From assembly GCF_000756815.1 (NCBI RefSeq), contig NZ_CCVW01000002.1, positions 174,157-238,156 of the forward strand: a stretch of DNA of 64,000 nucleotides. Reading direction: 5' to 3'. The position numbers and the translations under genes are program-made. The notes under the pieces are model-generated. The model saw only the letters and a list, made by a program, of their open reading frames with translations. It was not told the origin of the DNA and ran no database searches. Of the stretch, positions 1 through 8,946 are shown in pieces (position 1 is the first letter of the stretch; every line of letters begins with the position of its first letter). Source of the DNA: Legionella massiliensis (GTDB lineage: Bacteria; Pseudomonadota; Gammaproteobacteria; Legionellales; Legionellaceae).

Positions 1-1444
1 AATGGTTAAAGAAGTTGCTGCTAAAACTTCTGACACCGCTGGTGACGGTACAACAACTGCGACTGTCTTAGCTCGCTCAATCGTTGTTGAAGGTCATAAA
101 GCAGTTGCTGCTGGCATGAACCCAATGGATCTGAAACGCGGTATCGACAAAGCAGTTACAGCAATTACTAAAGAACTGCAAAAAATGTCCAAGCCTTGCA
201 AAGATGGCAAAGCTATTGCTCAGGTTGGTACTATTTCTGCTAACTCTGACCAAGCGATTGGTTCCATCATTGCTGAAGCAATGGAAAAAGTAGGTAAAGA
301 AGGCGTAATTACTGTTGAAGACGGTAATGGTCTGGAAAATGAATTATCTGTTGTTGAAGGTATGCAGTTTGACCGTGGTTACATTTCTCCATACTTCATC
401 AACAACCAACAAAACATGAGTGCTGAGCTTGAGCATCCATTTATCCTCTTAGTTGACAAGAAGATTGCTACTATCCGTGATATGTTGTCTGTTCTTGAAG
501 CAGTTGCCAAATCAGGCCGTCCTTTACTGATCGTTGCTGAAGACGTTGAAGGTGAAGCACTGGCTACTCTGGTTGTTAACAACATGCGTGGAATCGTTAA
601 AGTATGTGCTGTTAAAGCACCTGGTTTTGGCGATCGCCGTAAAGCAATGTTGCAAGATATTGCTATCCTGACTAACGGCCAAGTGATTTCTGAAGAAATT
701 GGCACAAGCTTAGAAACCGCTTCTCTGGAAAGCTTAGGAACTGCAAAACGTATCGTTGTTACCAAAGAAAACACAACCATTATCGATGGCGAAGGCAAAG
801 CAACTGAAATCAATGCTCGCATCGCTCAAATCCGCGCTCAAATGGAAGAAACTTCTTCTGATTATGACCGTGAGAAGTTACAAGAGCGTGTTGCCAAACT
901 GGCTGGTGGTGTTGCGGTTATCAAAGTTGGTGCTGCTACTGAAATCGAAATGAAAGAGAAGAAAGCTCGTGTTGAAGATGCTCTGCATGCAACTCGCGCT
1001 GCGGTTGAAGAAGGTATCGTTGCAGGTGGTGGTGTTGCCCTGATCCGTGCTCAAAAAGTATTGGATGGCCTGAAAGGTGACAATGCTGATCAAGACATGG
1101 GTATCAACATCCTCCGTCGTGCAATCGAATCTCCTCTGCGTCAGATCGTTGCTAATGCTGGCTACGAATCATCTGTTATCGTTAACAAAGTTGCTGAACA
1201 CAAAGATAACTTTGGTTTCAACGCTGCAACTGGCCAATACGGTGACATGGTTGAGATGGGTATTCTTGATCCAACTAAGGTTACTCGTACTGCCTTACAA
1301 AACGCAGCTTCTGTTGCAAGCCTGATGTTGACCACTGAGTGCATGGTTGCTGACCTACCTAAGAAAGATGAAGGTATGGCTGGTGCCGGCGACATGGGCG
1401 GCATGGGTGGTATGGGCGGTATGGGTGGCATGGGCATGATGTAA
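1..1444 (+). CDS. groL: Chaperonin GroEL (Hsp60/HtpB), 3' part; 5' end outside window
   Basis: This is the 60-kDa chaperonin subunit, which forms the double-ring ATP-driven folding chamber with GroES in the cytoplasm. About 480 residues are visible, against roughly 550 for the family, so only the first 70 or so residues lie before the window. The sequence opens near the conserved ATP-site stretch [19 protein letters not shown] and includes the equatorial segment [15 protein letters not shown]. It ends in the typical flexible Gly-Gly-Met repeat tail. In Legionella this protein (HtpB) is also reported at the cell surface; that is family knowledge, not visible here. A strong terminator follows the stop codon, so this is the end of the groES-groEL transcript. 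Confidence 0.98.
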   Translation, partial: MVKEVAAKTSDTAGDGTTTATVLARSIVVEGHKAVAAGMNPMDLKRGIDKAVTAITKELQKMSKPCKDGKAIAQVGTISANSDQAIGSIIAEAMEKVGKEGVITVEDGNGLENELSVVEGMQFDRGYISPYFINNQQNMSAELEHPFILLVDKKIATIRDMLSVLEAVAKSGRPLLIVAEDVEGEALATLVVNNMRGIVKVCAVKAPGFGDRRKAMLQDIAILTNGQVISEEIGTSLETASLESLGTAKRIVVTKENTTIIDGEGKATEINARIAQIRAQMEETSSDYDREKLQERVAKLAGGVAVIKVGAATEIEMKEKKARVEDALHATRAAVEEGIVAGGGVALIRAQKVLDGLKGDNADQDMGINILRRAIESPLRQIVANAGYESSVIVNKVAEHKDNFGFNAATGQYGDMVEMGILDPTKVTRTALQNAASVASLMLTTECMVADLPKKDEGMAGAGDMGGMGGMGGMGGMGMM

Positions 1445-1468
1445 TCGCCCCCCCCCCTCCGTTCAATA

Positions 1469-1495
1469 AAAACCCGCCTTTTGGCGGGTTTTTGT
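1469..1495 (+). terminator. Rho-independent terminator of groEL
   Basis: A 10-bp perfect stem (AAAACCCGCC / GGCGGGTTTT) with a TTTT loop is followed by more T residues, 25 bases after the groEL stop. A run of ten C residues (1448-1457) lies between the stop codon and the hairpin. Confidence 0.93.
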
Positions 1496-1662
1496 TTCTA
1501 ACGAAATGTAGCCTGGGTGCAATCCTTCTCGAGCACACAAGCATCAGTCATTTAAAAGTTAATTCGCTATATTAAAAAACCAGCAGCCTTTTTAAGATTT
1601 GTTTAATCTGAAAATTGAATAATACCACACAGAAATTATATCAATTAAAGGACCTCTTAATC

Positions 1663-2718
1663 ATGGCAGCAACTGAAGAAGCAATACGCGCCGAACTAGC
1701 CTTAAGTCAAGTAATAGAACACCCAGCAAACATTATCTTTGCACGATCTCCCAAAGACGATATGACCAATAAGGATATAATGGCTTACTATAGTAGGCTG
1801 ATAAGACAGAAAAATGTCGGGTCATTCCTTATACGAGAAAGCAGGGTGCCAGGCTGTCTTTCATTAACTATCCATTCAAAAGTCGAGAAACAAGGCGTGC
1901 AAGTATCAGAAGCAAGTCATTACCGTTTTTACTTTGCAAATGGTAAATGGAATACACACTCGCCTGACACACCCTTACCTGATTACACTCCCTTAAACCT
2001 GCAAACTATCGGCAGGAGAGCTCAGCAATTTTTAGTTCTTCTTGACAGCTTAGGCTTTTCGCATGACAGGATGATCTTGGCCACTACACAACAAGCTAGC
2101 AGTATCCCTGCCTATAGCAGCTATGTACGTCTTACGCCCCCTCCTCTACCCGTGCAAATAATTAACAGTCCTGTTGAAGGCATGGTAAAAGTCCTTTCTG
2201 CGGTCAATGAACTGCGCGAAAATCCGCAAGGCAATACCCTATTCAAAGTAGTTCTGGAAAAGTACCAAAGCAATCTTGATGATGAAGGAATCGCTGAATT
2301 GTTTGAAGAATGGTTGGCCCATACTCCAGCAGAAGGTCAAGTGACACTACTGGATCTTGTTCAATGTCCAATAAACCTTTCATTAATGACAGAGCCCTAT
2401 GTCCTTTCAAGCGGACATGTTGTTAATAGTGATATCGCGCCAATGTTGACATTTTGTCCAATGACCAAACAACCTCTTGACCCGCTAAGGGGAAAGCCAC
2501 TGCCTGAGATAGACCTTTATAAATCTATGCTGGCTATGGCCTTAACAGGATTCAGGGAGGCCGTTATCAGCAGCTTGAAAGAAACTCAGCAAAGCACAAC
2601 AGCCAGCTCTTTAGGATTTTTTGCATTAAGCCCAAATCGAGCTAGTACAAACTCAAGCCATGCTGCTGCACCTGTAGATGACTCTGCACCACACTCAGGT
2701 TCACCGCCATTAAATTGA
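1663..2718 (+). CDS. SH2-domain and U-box protein, candidate Dot/Icm effector E3 ubiquitin ligase
   Basis: The ATG at 1663 is preferred over an in-frame TTG at 1615 because an AAAGGA ribosome site lies ten bases before it; this gives 351 residues. Residues 36-110 or so look like an SH2 domain: GSFLIRESRVPG (53-64) matches the phosphotyrosine-pocket FLVRES motif with the key Arg at 58, followed by LSLTI and the HYRF strand (86-89). Residues 233-300 or so match a U-box: CPINLSLMTEPYVLSSGH (from 235), then CPMTKQPLDP (from 265) and a closing helix. U-boxes recruit E2 enzymes and SH2 domains bind phosphotyrosine, so the inferred role is ubiquitination of tyrosine-phosphorylated host proteins. The C-terminal 40 residues are Ser/Ala/Asp-rich, consistent with a secretion signal. 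It is a lone gene after groEL. The domain calls are by eye. Confidence 0.8.
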   Translation: MAATEEAIRAELALSQVIEHPANIIFARSPKDDMTNKDIMAYYSRLIRQKNVGSFLIRESRVPGCLSLTIHSKVEKQGVQVSEASHYRFYFANGKWNTHSPDTPLPDYTPLNLQTIGRRAQQFLVLLDSLGFSHDRMILATTQQASSIPAYSSYVRLTPPPLPVQIINSPVEGMVKVLSAVNELRENPQGNTLFKVVLEKYQSNLDDEGIAELFEEWLAHTPAEGQVTLLDLVQCPINLSLMTEPYVLSSGHVVNSDIAPMLTFCPMTKQPLDPLRGKPLPEIDLYKSMLAMALTGFREAVISSLKETQQSTTASSLGFFALSPNRASTNSSHAAAPVDDSAPHSGSPPLN

Positions 2719-2826
2719 GAAGGTTTTGTCACTTCTAATGTGAAGATTGAAGTATTCCGGATGAAACCTTAATTGAGCTGCGCTGCATCGCAAACTAGGA
2801 TTTAATATCCAAAGCAATTCAGGCTC

Positions 2827-3411
2827 TTATTTCGGAGTCAAAGAACTTGCTTCAGGCAATAACTTATCCAAGTTTTTTTCATAGGCATCCAGACTAGTTT
2901 CAAACTGCTGTAAAGGCAGCTTTCGAGCGTCACTCATGCTTTTTGAACTTTGAAAAACAATGGCAGGATCCGGTAATCCCATGATTTTTCTGCTAATTTT
3001 ACTGCTCAAGCTTAGAGAATTATGTTGATACTGCCTGATCGCTTCAATATTGGCTAAAATCTCCTTCGCAGTATCCTTCGAAACACCGCATCTTGCCTTA
3101 AAGGACGCTTCACTAACAAAAAAACTAAGCCCCATAAGCGTACTTGCCTTAGACACAAGCTCATCTAAGAGGCGAGGCTGCGTAAGCAATTTATCAAATG
3201 TGTAACCTTGGTCCAGTGCACTTGGACTGTTAGCTAGCGCCTCTGTAGCAAGATATAGCTTTTGTATCTTTTTAACGCCAGCAAGCAAATCCTGTAAATC
3301 TGATACCTCATAGCCCTTCACCTGCAAAGCATTAACTTCGACTTCCTTAACCCTTAATGCTCTTGTTTCGTACTCTTCTTTTGATAGCAGATCTTCAGGA
3401 CGAGCAGCCAT
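2827..3411 (-). CDS. Unrecognised helical protein, possible effector
   Basis: A 194-residue soluble protein that I do not recognise. It has no signal peptide or membrane segment and looks mostly helical. The first 60 residues are charged (KEEYETRALRVKEVEVNAL). The C-terminus is polar with scattered Glu and Ser (EKNLDKLLPEASSLTPK), which fits a Dot/Icm export signal only weakly. The start is supported by AAGGGG upstream (minus strand). It lies downstream of the larger gene 3515-5623 on the same strand with about 100 bases between, so the two may be co-transcribed. Function unknown. Confidence 0.7.
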   Translation of the reverse strand: MAARPEDLLSKEEYETRALRVKEVEVNALQVKGYEVSDLQDLLAGVKKIQKLYLATEALANSPSALDQGYTFDKLLTQPRLLDELVSKASTLMGLSFFVSEASFKARCGVSKDTAKEILANIEAIRQYQHNSLSLSSKISRKIMGLPDPAIVFQSSKSMSDARKLPLQQFETSLDAYEKNLDKLLPEASSLTPK

Positions 3412-3514
3412 AATAACCCCTTTAAAAAGTTAAAACACTTGTCTCATTTAAACCATATAGATCTCATTGAGATCAGATTGAGTTAATAATAGCACCAATT
3501 ATCATAAAAGGGGT

Positions 3515-5623
3515 TTAACTATAACTTCCAACAGGGGTAGAAAGCCGTTCAGCCGCAATTGCAATCCGAGGTAGAATCTTTATCTTGGGATGGCCCTCAG
3601 GCAAGGCAAAGAAACTATTCGAATTAGAAGCTACCTGAGGGCTCACTTTTGGCTCACTCAAGGTTTTAGCAAACTCCTGCCAACACTTTTTCAGCAATGG
3701 TGTTGCAAGAATAAATTCAGCTTTGTTCGAATCAACAGAAAAAGGAATAGAAGAATAGTTACGAATACCCTGATCGACTAAGTACGCTTTAAATGCTTCA
3801 AACCTATGTTCAATTACATCAAGAGTACCTATTATTTTCAGAGGGCTAAAATCTTTTATTTTCTGATCTAGCTGAGCAATTTTATTGCTTAACGCTGAAA
3901 TATAACCCCCTGCATCATTTTCTTGCATAAAATTAAGATGCAAGGTAGTCCGTTCATGGCCCAAAATACTATCTACTAAACACTTTAGAGAAAAAATAGG
4001 ACAAGAGCCGCCCTCTTGGAAATAACCTCGTTCGTTTTGAACTTGAGATACTTGCTTCATTAAAGGGTTGAATGCATTTTGCGTCAGGTATTGAAGAGGT
4101 TTCCTATAAGGAATCCCACTCAGCACTTGATTGGCATGGAATAGGCGTCGCCATTCAACTCCCTCTTTACTTTGAGGATCAGAGCGTCTTGAGGACAGGG
4201 TATGATCACCGTTTCGACGATAAAATTTTAATTGATGCTCGGTGCTAATTAGCATTTTTAAGGTAGATTCCATTACCTTCTGATACTCCCCTGGATCTGA
4301 ATAAGGGTTAATAGGCATATGTTCAAAACCCCGATCATCTGAATAAGTACAGGGAATAATTCGAGTCACATAAGTTCCCCAGCAGGTTTTTGCTGTGCTA
4401 TCTATGGTATGGCAATTTGCACCTAAATTATTTTCAACCTTAAAATACTCATAATGATGTGGTATTTCCAATGGATTGGCTTGTTCGCCGTTTTCCAGAA
4501 CACCAACTTTGATTAATCTAAAATTAGACATGTGGGTTGCCATCCCCCCGCTATCCAAAATGACTTCATCCGTATCAGAGTTCCCTTTGTCATCAGGCAA
4601 GAAGCGTGCAGCTGAAAAAGTAGCCTTGCCATCTAAGTTTGAATCTGGGTTGCCATACAAGAGATCCTCTGCATTTTGGTTAATGGCAGCATAAATCTTA
4701 CTTCTAATATCTTCTGGTAACTCTGCTATTGGGGTACCTCTAGGAAGGGAATGTTCTATTAAATACTTCTGATAAACATCAGTTTTAACATAATCCATAA
4801 AGATGATATTTGACTTCAAAGATTGCAGCAGATTTCCATCACGATCATAAGCAGATAAACGAGCAGCAACCGCATAGAACAGATCATAATCCTCCTTTGG
4901 CATGGCATAACGATGTAATTCAGCGTAAGTTCTTAGGGATAGCGCATAAGCAGAGCAATATTCTACATCCATGATCCTGCCAGTATTATCATAATCAAGC
5001 GCTAAATTTTTGGCCAAATCCAAGCTTTTGCTCATAGAGTGTTTCCGCATTTGCTGCAGTAATTTCTCTAGACGGGTTTTTTGCGCCTGCAACATTTTTA
5101 GCGAGCCCTTGGGCGCAGAAGAACTGCGGTAATAGCAAGCGAGTAAATGGCTCAAGAGGCTGCTTGAAACTTCTACTGATTCGGCCTTACTTATAGGATC
5201 ATAACTTTTTTTGGCTCCCATATGAGCAAAATTTTGCAGCAAATATTGTTTATGGCTTTCATTAACAACTCTAAGATGAATATTAGGTGGTGTTCTGAAT
5301 TGAGTTTGCGCTGGGGCATTAAAGCCTAGACGTGCAAAATAGTGATTTATATAGATTTCGAACGCCTTTGCATCAAAGTATCCCTGATTAATATGTTGAA
5401 ATTGGAACTTTAGCTGCAATAGAACGTTGTTGTAACTTTCCTTAGTAATGCTCAAACCCTCAACCCCCTCATGTGTTGTGATATACCCGCCATAGCTTTG
5501 CATGAGTATGTCAAGATATGGCCTATTCTTTGGAATTGCCGGCAGGAAAACACGATCAATTACTTTTCCTTCAGTAATAGTGCTAATTCCATAAACAGAT
5601 AAACACCACTCTTTAAAATGCAC
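3515..5623 (-). CDS. Large unrecognised protein with a clan CE-like Cys motif, candidate effector
   Basis: A 702-residue soluble protein starting at GTG with GAGGTG upstream. There is no signal peptide or membrane span. I do not recognise the whole protein. The segment FQEGGSCPIFSLKCLVD (Gln536, Cys541) resembles the catalytic Q...C-x-IFSL pattern of YopJ-type acetyltransferases and Ulp1-type proteases (clan CE). Candidate histidines precede it, at 389/390 (EIPHHYEYF) and 405 (GANCHTID), which is the expected H before C order. A second Cys-rich part, STAKTCWGTYVTRIIPC, lies between them. The tail is Ser/Pro-rich. The catalytic assignment is inference from one short motif; the protein could equally be an unrelated fold. 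Confidence 0.72.
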   Translation of the reverse strand: MHFKEWCLSVYGISTITEGKVIDRVFLPAIPKNRPYLDILMQSYGGYITTHEGVEGLSITKESYNNVLLQLKFQFQHINQGYFDAKAFEIYINHYFARLGFNAPAQTQFRTPPNIHLRVVNESHKQYLLQNFAHMGAKKSYDPISKAESVEVSSSLLSHLLACYYRSSSAPKGSLKMLQAQKTRLEKLLQQMRKHSMSKSLDLAKNLALDYDNTGRIMDVEYCSAYALSLRTYAELHRYAMPKEDYDLFYAVAARLSAYDRDGNLLQSLKSNIIFMDYVKTDVYQKYLIEHSLPRGTPIAELPEDIRSKIYAAINQNAEDLLYGNPDSNLDGKATFSAARFLPDDKGNSDTDEVILDSGGMATHMSNFRLIKVGVLENGEQANPLEIPHHYEYFKVENNLGANCHTIDSTAKTCWGTYVTRIIPCTYSDDRGFEHMPINPYSDPGEYQKVMESTLKMLISTEHQLKFYRRNGDHTLSSRRSDPQSKEGVEWRRLFHANQVLSGIPYRKPLQYLTQNAFNPLMKQVSQVQNERGYFQEGGSCPIFSLKCLVDSILGHERTTLHLNFMQENDAGGYISALSNKIAQLDQKIKDFSPLKIIGTLDVIEHRFEAFKAYLVDQGIRNYSSIPFSVDSNKAEFILATPLLKKCWQEFAKTLSEPKVSPQVASNSNSFFALPEGHPKIKILPRIAIAAERLSTPVGSYS

Positions 5624-5790
5624 AACACACCTCAGTTAATAAATTTTAATAATATCAAATGGTTAGAAAACAGATTCTACCTGGAATTGGTTCATCTGTA
5701 TAAAAAAATGGAGTATACACTAAACTTATTAACTAAATATTAACCATTTATTAAAAGAAAGAGTTTGCTTTGCAGAGAAAAAATCAACCA

Positions 5791-5926
5791 AGTGTAGCCT
5801 TGATGCAGAGTACGTAATCAAGGTTTTCTTTAGACAAGGATAATCATCAACTGAACTTTTGTGAGTTAGATTTTGGTGAATTTTAAATGAAACCTTGATT
5901 ACGCTGCGCTGCATCAAGGCTACACT
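5791..5926. repeat. Palindromic repeat, family B
   Basis: An inverted repeat of about 136 bp. The left arm reads TGTAGCCTTGATGCAG and then AATCAAGGTTTTC; the right arm reads AAACCTTGATTACGCTGCG and then GCATCAAGGCTACA. The loop carries GATAATCATCAACTGAAC. Copies or partial copies occur at about 30501, 45901, 60466 and 60755. It fills the gap upstream of the FMO gene's stop. Confidence 0.8.
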
Positions 5927-5959
5927 TTTTAAAAAATACGCCTAGAACCTAGGCGGCCC

Positions 5960-7324
5960 TCATTGATTTATAGTTACTGCTTCTTTCTGTGCGTAATCTT
6001 TGAATTTATTCTGACTATACCGCCCTTTCTTCAGCTCTCTTAGTAACTCTTTGCGAAAACCAAGATAATCGACTTCAAGAGCGTGCCGAATTGCCTCTTT
6101 GTACCGAGAGCTAGATTTCTTCATTTCTTTGTCAATCTTTGCCGGTAAATTAGCAGGACGTTCTAACCTGCCAGCAATAATTCCTGCAGCAATCTTTGCT
6201 TGATAATCAGCAAGCGGCCAGATACATCCTTGGGGTTGAAATAAACCGATAAAATATAAAGAACTAAACTGTGAATGCATCATTTTTCGGTACAAGGGAA
6301 TAGAGGTTAGACCGCTAAAATCAATAAGATCTTTTGCGAAAAAAGGAAAACTCACCTTATAACCCGTAGCAAAAATTATGACATCAAATTCTTCTTTACG
6401 GCCACCAACAAAATGCACGGTAGAACCTTGTATACGCTCAATACCACGGCGCGGTTTTACCCTGCCATGTCGAATAAAATATAGTAGTTCTGTATTAATT
6501 GTCGGATGAATATCCAAGGGTTTGCAATCTGGTTTTTGTAAATGATATTTAGGGTATCGTCCCTGAAGAATTCGAATCACAAAACTTACTAAAATTTGTT
6601 TTAACCAACGTGGCAACATTCTGATTATTGAAAACATAATATCCGTCGGTTTTCCAAAAACAATTTTCGGAAATATATGTTGGCCCCTACGCATACTAAT
6701 ACAGGTTTTTGGCGAAATACGGGCTATTTCTACAGCGATATCACAAGCAGAATTTCCCCCTCCAACAACCAGTACCCTTTTATCCCTGAAAGGAGCTGCT
6801 TTTTTATATTGATGGGCATGGATTAGGCTGCCATCAAATTCGCCATAGGAATCTGGCATAGCCGGATCCCAATGGTGGCCATTTGCGACAAGCAAATAAT
6901 CAAAAACCTCTTCTTGCACACCAGTTTCATTGCGATAAATCACCCGCCATTTTTCATCATCCTGGGGTATTACCTGCTCAACAACTGTATTAAATTGAAT
7001 AAAACGACCAACACCAAAATGCTCTGCATAACTGTTGAAATACTTAAGGATTTGCGTATGAGAAGGATAATCGGGATAGTCCGCAGGCATCGGAAAATCC
7101 TCAAATTGTGAAAGGCGTTTAGAGCTGATTATATGGGTCGTTTCATAGATGCTGGAATGAGAATTCTCTTCGTCAAAAACCCAATTACCGCCGAGACGTT
7201 CATTTTTCTCAAATACAACAAAGTTAACTAAATTTTCTTGCAGTAAATTTTTTGCGGCTGTAAGGCCGCAAGGCCCCGCACCGATAATGCAAATTCGTGG
7301 TGAATTATCAAAAGAATTATTCAT
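5960..7324 (-). CDS. Flavin-containing monooxygenase (FMO family)
   Basis: A 454-residue NAD(P)H/FAD-dependent oxygenase that inserts one oxygen into a soft nucleophile (N- or S-containing substrate) or acts as a Baeyer-Villiger enzyme. The FAD-binding motif GAGPCG is at residues 15-20. The FMO fingerprint F-x-G-x3-H-x3-Y is present as FDGSLIHAHQY near residue 162. The NADPH-binding Rossmann motif VVGGGNSACDIA follows near 183, and the family motif IIFATGYKVSFPF is in the C-terminal half. Length fits the family. It is cytosolic, with no signal peptide. It is monocistronic between repeats, so the substrate cannot be deduced. Confidence 0.9.
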   Translation of the reverse strand: MNNSFDNSPRICIIGAGPCGLTAAKNLLQENLVNFVVFEKNERLGGNWVFDEENSHSSIYETTHIISSKRLSQFEDFPMPADYPDYPSHTQILKYFNSYAEHFGVGRFIQFNTVVEQVIPQDDEKWRVIYRNETGVQEEVFDYLLVANGHHWDPAMPDSYGEFDGSLIHAHQYKKAAPFRDKRVLVVGGGNSACDIAVEIARISPKTCISMRRGQHIFPKIVFGKPTDIMFSIIRMLPRWLKQILVSFVIRILQGRYPKYHLQKPDCKPLDIHPTINTELLYFIRHGRVKPRRGIERIQGSTVHFVGGRKEEFDVIIFATGYKVSFPFFAKDLIDFSGLTSIPLYRKMMHSQFSSLYFIGLFQPQGCIWPLADYQAKIAAGIIAGRLERPANLPAKIDKEMKKSSSRYKEAIRHALEVDYLGFRKELLRELKKGRYSQNKFKDYAQKEAVTINQ

Positions 7325-7391
7325 AATAATCTACTTTTCTGAGCATAAAACTTATTGCTCTAACATCCTTTATTAACTATTAATTTTAACA

Positions 7392-8087
7392 TCAGTTATG
7401 GATAATACTGGCGTTAATTTTTTTTGAGCCTGCAGCTGCTAAAGTTTCCTCAAGCATCAGCCTTTGAACCTCTTCATTCTTATCGATAGTAAAATGATTG
7501 ACTGCAACCTTTTTGAAGGTATCAACGTTGACATTTTCTATCGTAGTATGCGCAGGATCCATCGCCTTGACTCTTAGGCCGCTGAACATGGGTACAAAAG
7601 ATGGCTTGTATATATTAAGTACATGTTTCACATTCGGAGGAACTTCTAGTGGAGAAACAGCATCGATAGTAATTAGCAGAGCAACTGGAATATTTTTCTT
7701 AGCCAAGCTTTGCGCTACCTTAATTTGTTCGTTCGCGCCGAGTGAGTGCCCAGCTAAAATAATTGGTCCAGGCAGCTCTTTGGTTCCATAATTTTTAATA
7801 ATGTAATGGCTTAAAGTATTAGCCTTATACCAAACCGTACTTTCGGTTCTAATGCGATATTGTCGTTCAAGAGTACTTTGCAGATGATTCATACCCTTAC
7901 TAAAGACGCCCCCCAAACCACCACGCATCACAAAAACCTGGGCCTTGGATTTGAAAACATAGTCTTTATTCTTAGCCAGACTCTGCGTGCCGGCAAGATC
8001 AAAACAGCCAGTTAGAGAAACTATGGATAGTAGCAATGATAGATAAAAAAAGAGCTTAGGCAATTTTTGATGGCTTCGAGAACCCAT
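7392..8087 (-). CDS. Lipoprotein with alpha/beta-hydrolase (lipase/thioesterase-like) domain
   Basis: A 231-residue exported protein. The N-terminal hydrophobic segment ends in the lipobox LTGC, so lipidation of the Cys near residue 28 is predicted. The serine-hydrolase nucleophile elbow is visible as LAGHSLGAN (G-H-S-L-G). A later Asp-containing strand (LLITIDAVSPL) and His (VNHFTID, near the C-terminus) could complete the triad. The protein is short for an esterase, so it may be a minimal hydrolase. It lies 68 bases beyond the stop side of the FMO gene's start on the same strand; coupling is possible but not shown. Substrate unknown. Confidence 0.8.
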   Translation of the reverse strand: MGSRSHQKLPKLFFYLSLLLSIVSLTGCFDLAGTQSLAKNKDYVFKSKAQVFVMRGGLGGVFSKGMNHLQSTLERQYRIRTESTVWYKANTLSHYIIKNYGTKELPGPIILAGHSLGANEQIKVAQSLAKKNIPVALLITIDAVSPLEVPPNVKHVLNIYKPSFVPMFSGLRVKAMDPAHTTIENVNVDTFKKVAVNHFTIDKNEEVQRLMLEETLAAAGSKKINASIIHN

Positions 8088-8200
8088 ATTTCACTTATTC
8101 CTCAGTAATTGGTCGGTCGATTTTACATAAATTTGCAAAGGGATAAAATATTTAAAGCGGGAAAACACATTACTGTATCCCGCCAAAACCATCAAATCAT

Positions 8201-8380
8201 CTAGCGACCACCACCGCCATGACCACCGCCACCGCTGCCACCACCCACGCCACCACCATGGCCACCACCACCATAACCATCATGTGACTCAGTTGAGGAT
8301 TGAATTGATTGGCAAGCCGTTAAGCTACCGGTTATAGCTGTAAAAAACAGTAAAGCAATAATTGTAGCTATCCTTGTCAT
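8201..8380 (-). CDS. Small Gly/His-rich lipoprotein
   Basis: A 59-residue reading frame starting at ATG 8380 with a strong AAGGAG five bases before it. The first 20 residues are a signal peptide ending in the lipobox LTAC (Cys23). The mature part has a short polar linker and then a Gly-rich tail with spaced His (GGGGHGGGVGGGSGGGGH). The tail could bind metal ions or simply be flexible; this is inference. The gene is independent of its neighbours. Confidence 0.7.
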   Translation of the reverse strand: MTRIATIIALLFFTAITGSLTACQSIQSSTESHDGYGGGGHGGGVGGGSGGGGHGGGGR

Positions 8381-8569
8381 TTTTTCTCCTTATCTAAAAG
8401 AACCTTATCATAGGCTTTTGTCGGATGATTAGTCAAAATTTCAAATCCATTTCTTTGCGAATTTATTTTTTGACAGCATTAAGATCGTCTACTAGTTTTA
8501 AATAGCTTGTTAAAACATATCCAAGTGCGAAAGATATTTGACTCATACTAACAATACAAGGAGGTTGTT

Positions 8570-8905
8570 ATGTATTTAAGCAAGCTAGGTTTTTTCAAGG
8601 AACAGGAAAATCTTAAAAACAATAATAAGATCAGCGAGTTAAATCACATAGCTGCAAATCTAAAAAATAGTACTCTAAGAAGGATGCTCTGTGCTTATTT
8701 ACAGCAAGAACTTAATAGCCTAAACAAGGATAAAAAGTCGAAGCTGGCAATCGAAAAACAAAAACGTCTTATTGCCCGTTTAAAATTTACCAGAGGAAAA
8801 CGCCAAGCAAAGAAACGTTTAATTTTGAGGAATAATCATAAGGTTGAACTGATAGAGGTTAAGAAAAAAAGAGCAAAACCAGCAGTTAGATATTCAATGA
8901 GATAA
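8570..8905 (+). CDS. Small very basic protein, unrecognised
   Basis: A 111-residue protein with a near-perfect AAGGAGG ribosome site. It is extremely rich in Lys and Arg, particularly in the C-terminal half (RLKFTRGKRQAKKRLILR). It looks helical, with no signal peptide. The composition suggests nucleic-acid binding or a ribosome-associated role, but I recognise no family. A terminator follows directly. The good ribosome site and clean terminator support a real gene. Confidence 0.7.
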   Translation: MYLSKLGFFKEQENLKNNNKISELNHIAANLKNSTLRRMLCAYLQQELNSLNKDKKSKLAIEKQKRLIARLKFTRGKRQAKKRLILRNNHKVELIEVKKKRAKPAVRYSMR

Positions 8906-8910
8906 ATCAT

Positions 8911-8937
8911 GCATTCCCCTTTCCGGGGAATGCTTTT
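8911..8937. terminator. Shared bidirectional terminator
   Basis: A 9-bp perfect stem (GCATTCCCC / GGGGAATGC) with a five-base loop, followed by TTTT. It lies between two genes converging at 8905 and 8947 and could serve both. Confidence 0.85.
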
Positions 8938-8946
8938 AACTCTTCG

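Noticed and set aside
379..822. 147-codon frame antisense to groEL
   Set aside because: Long antisense frames are common in well-biased conserved genes, and there is no start signal.
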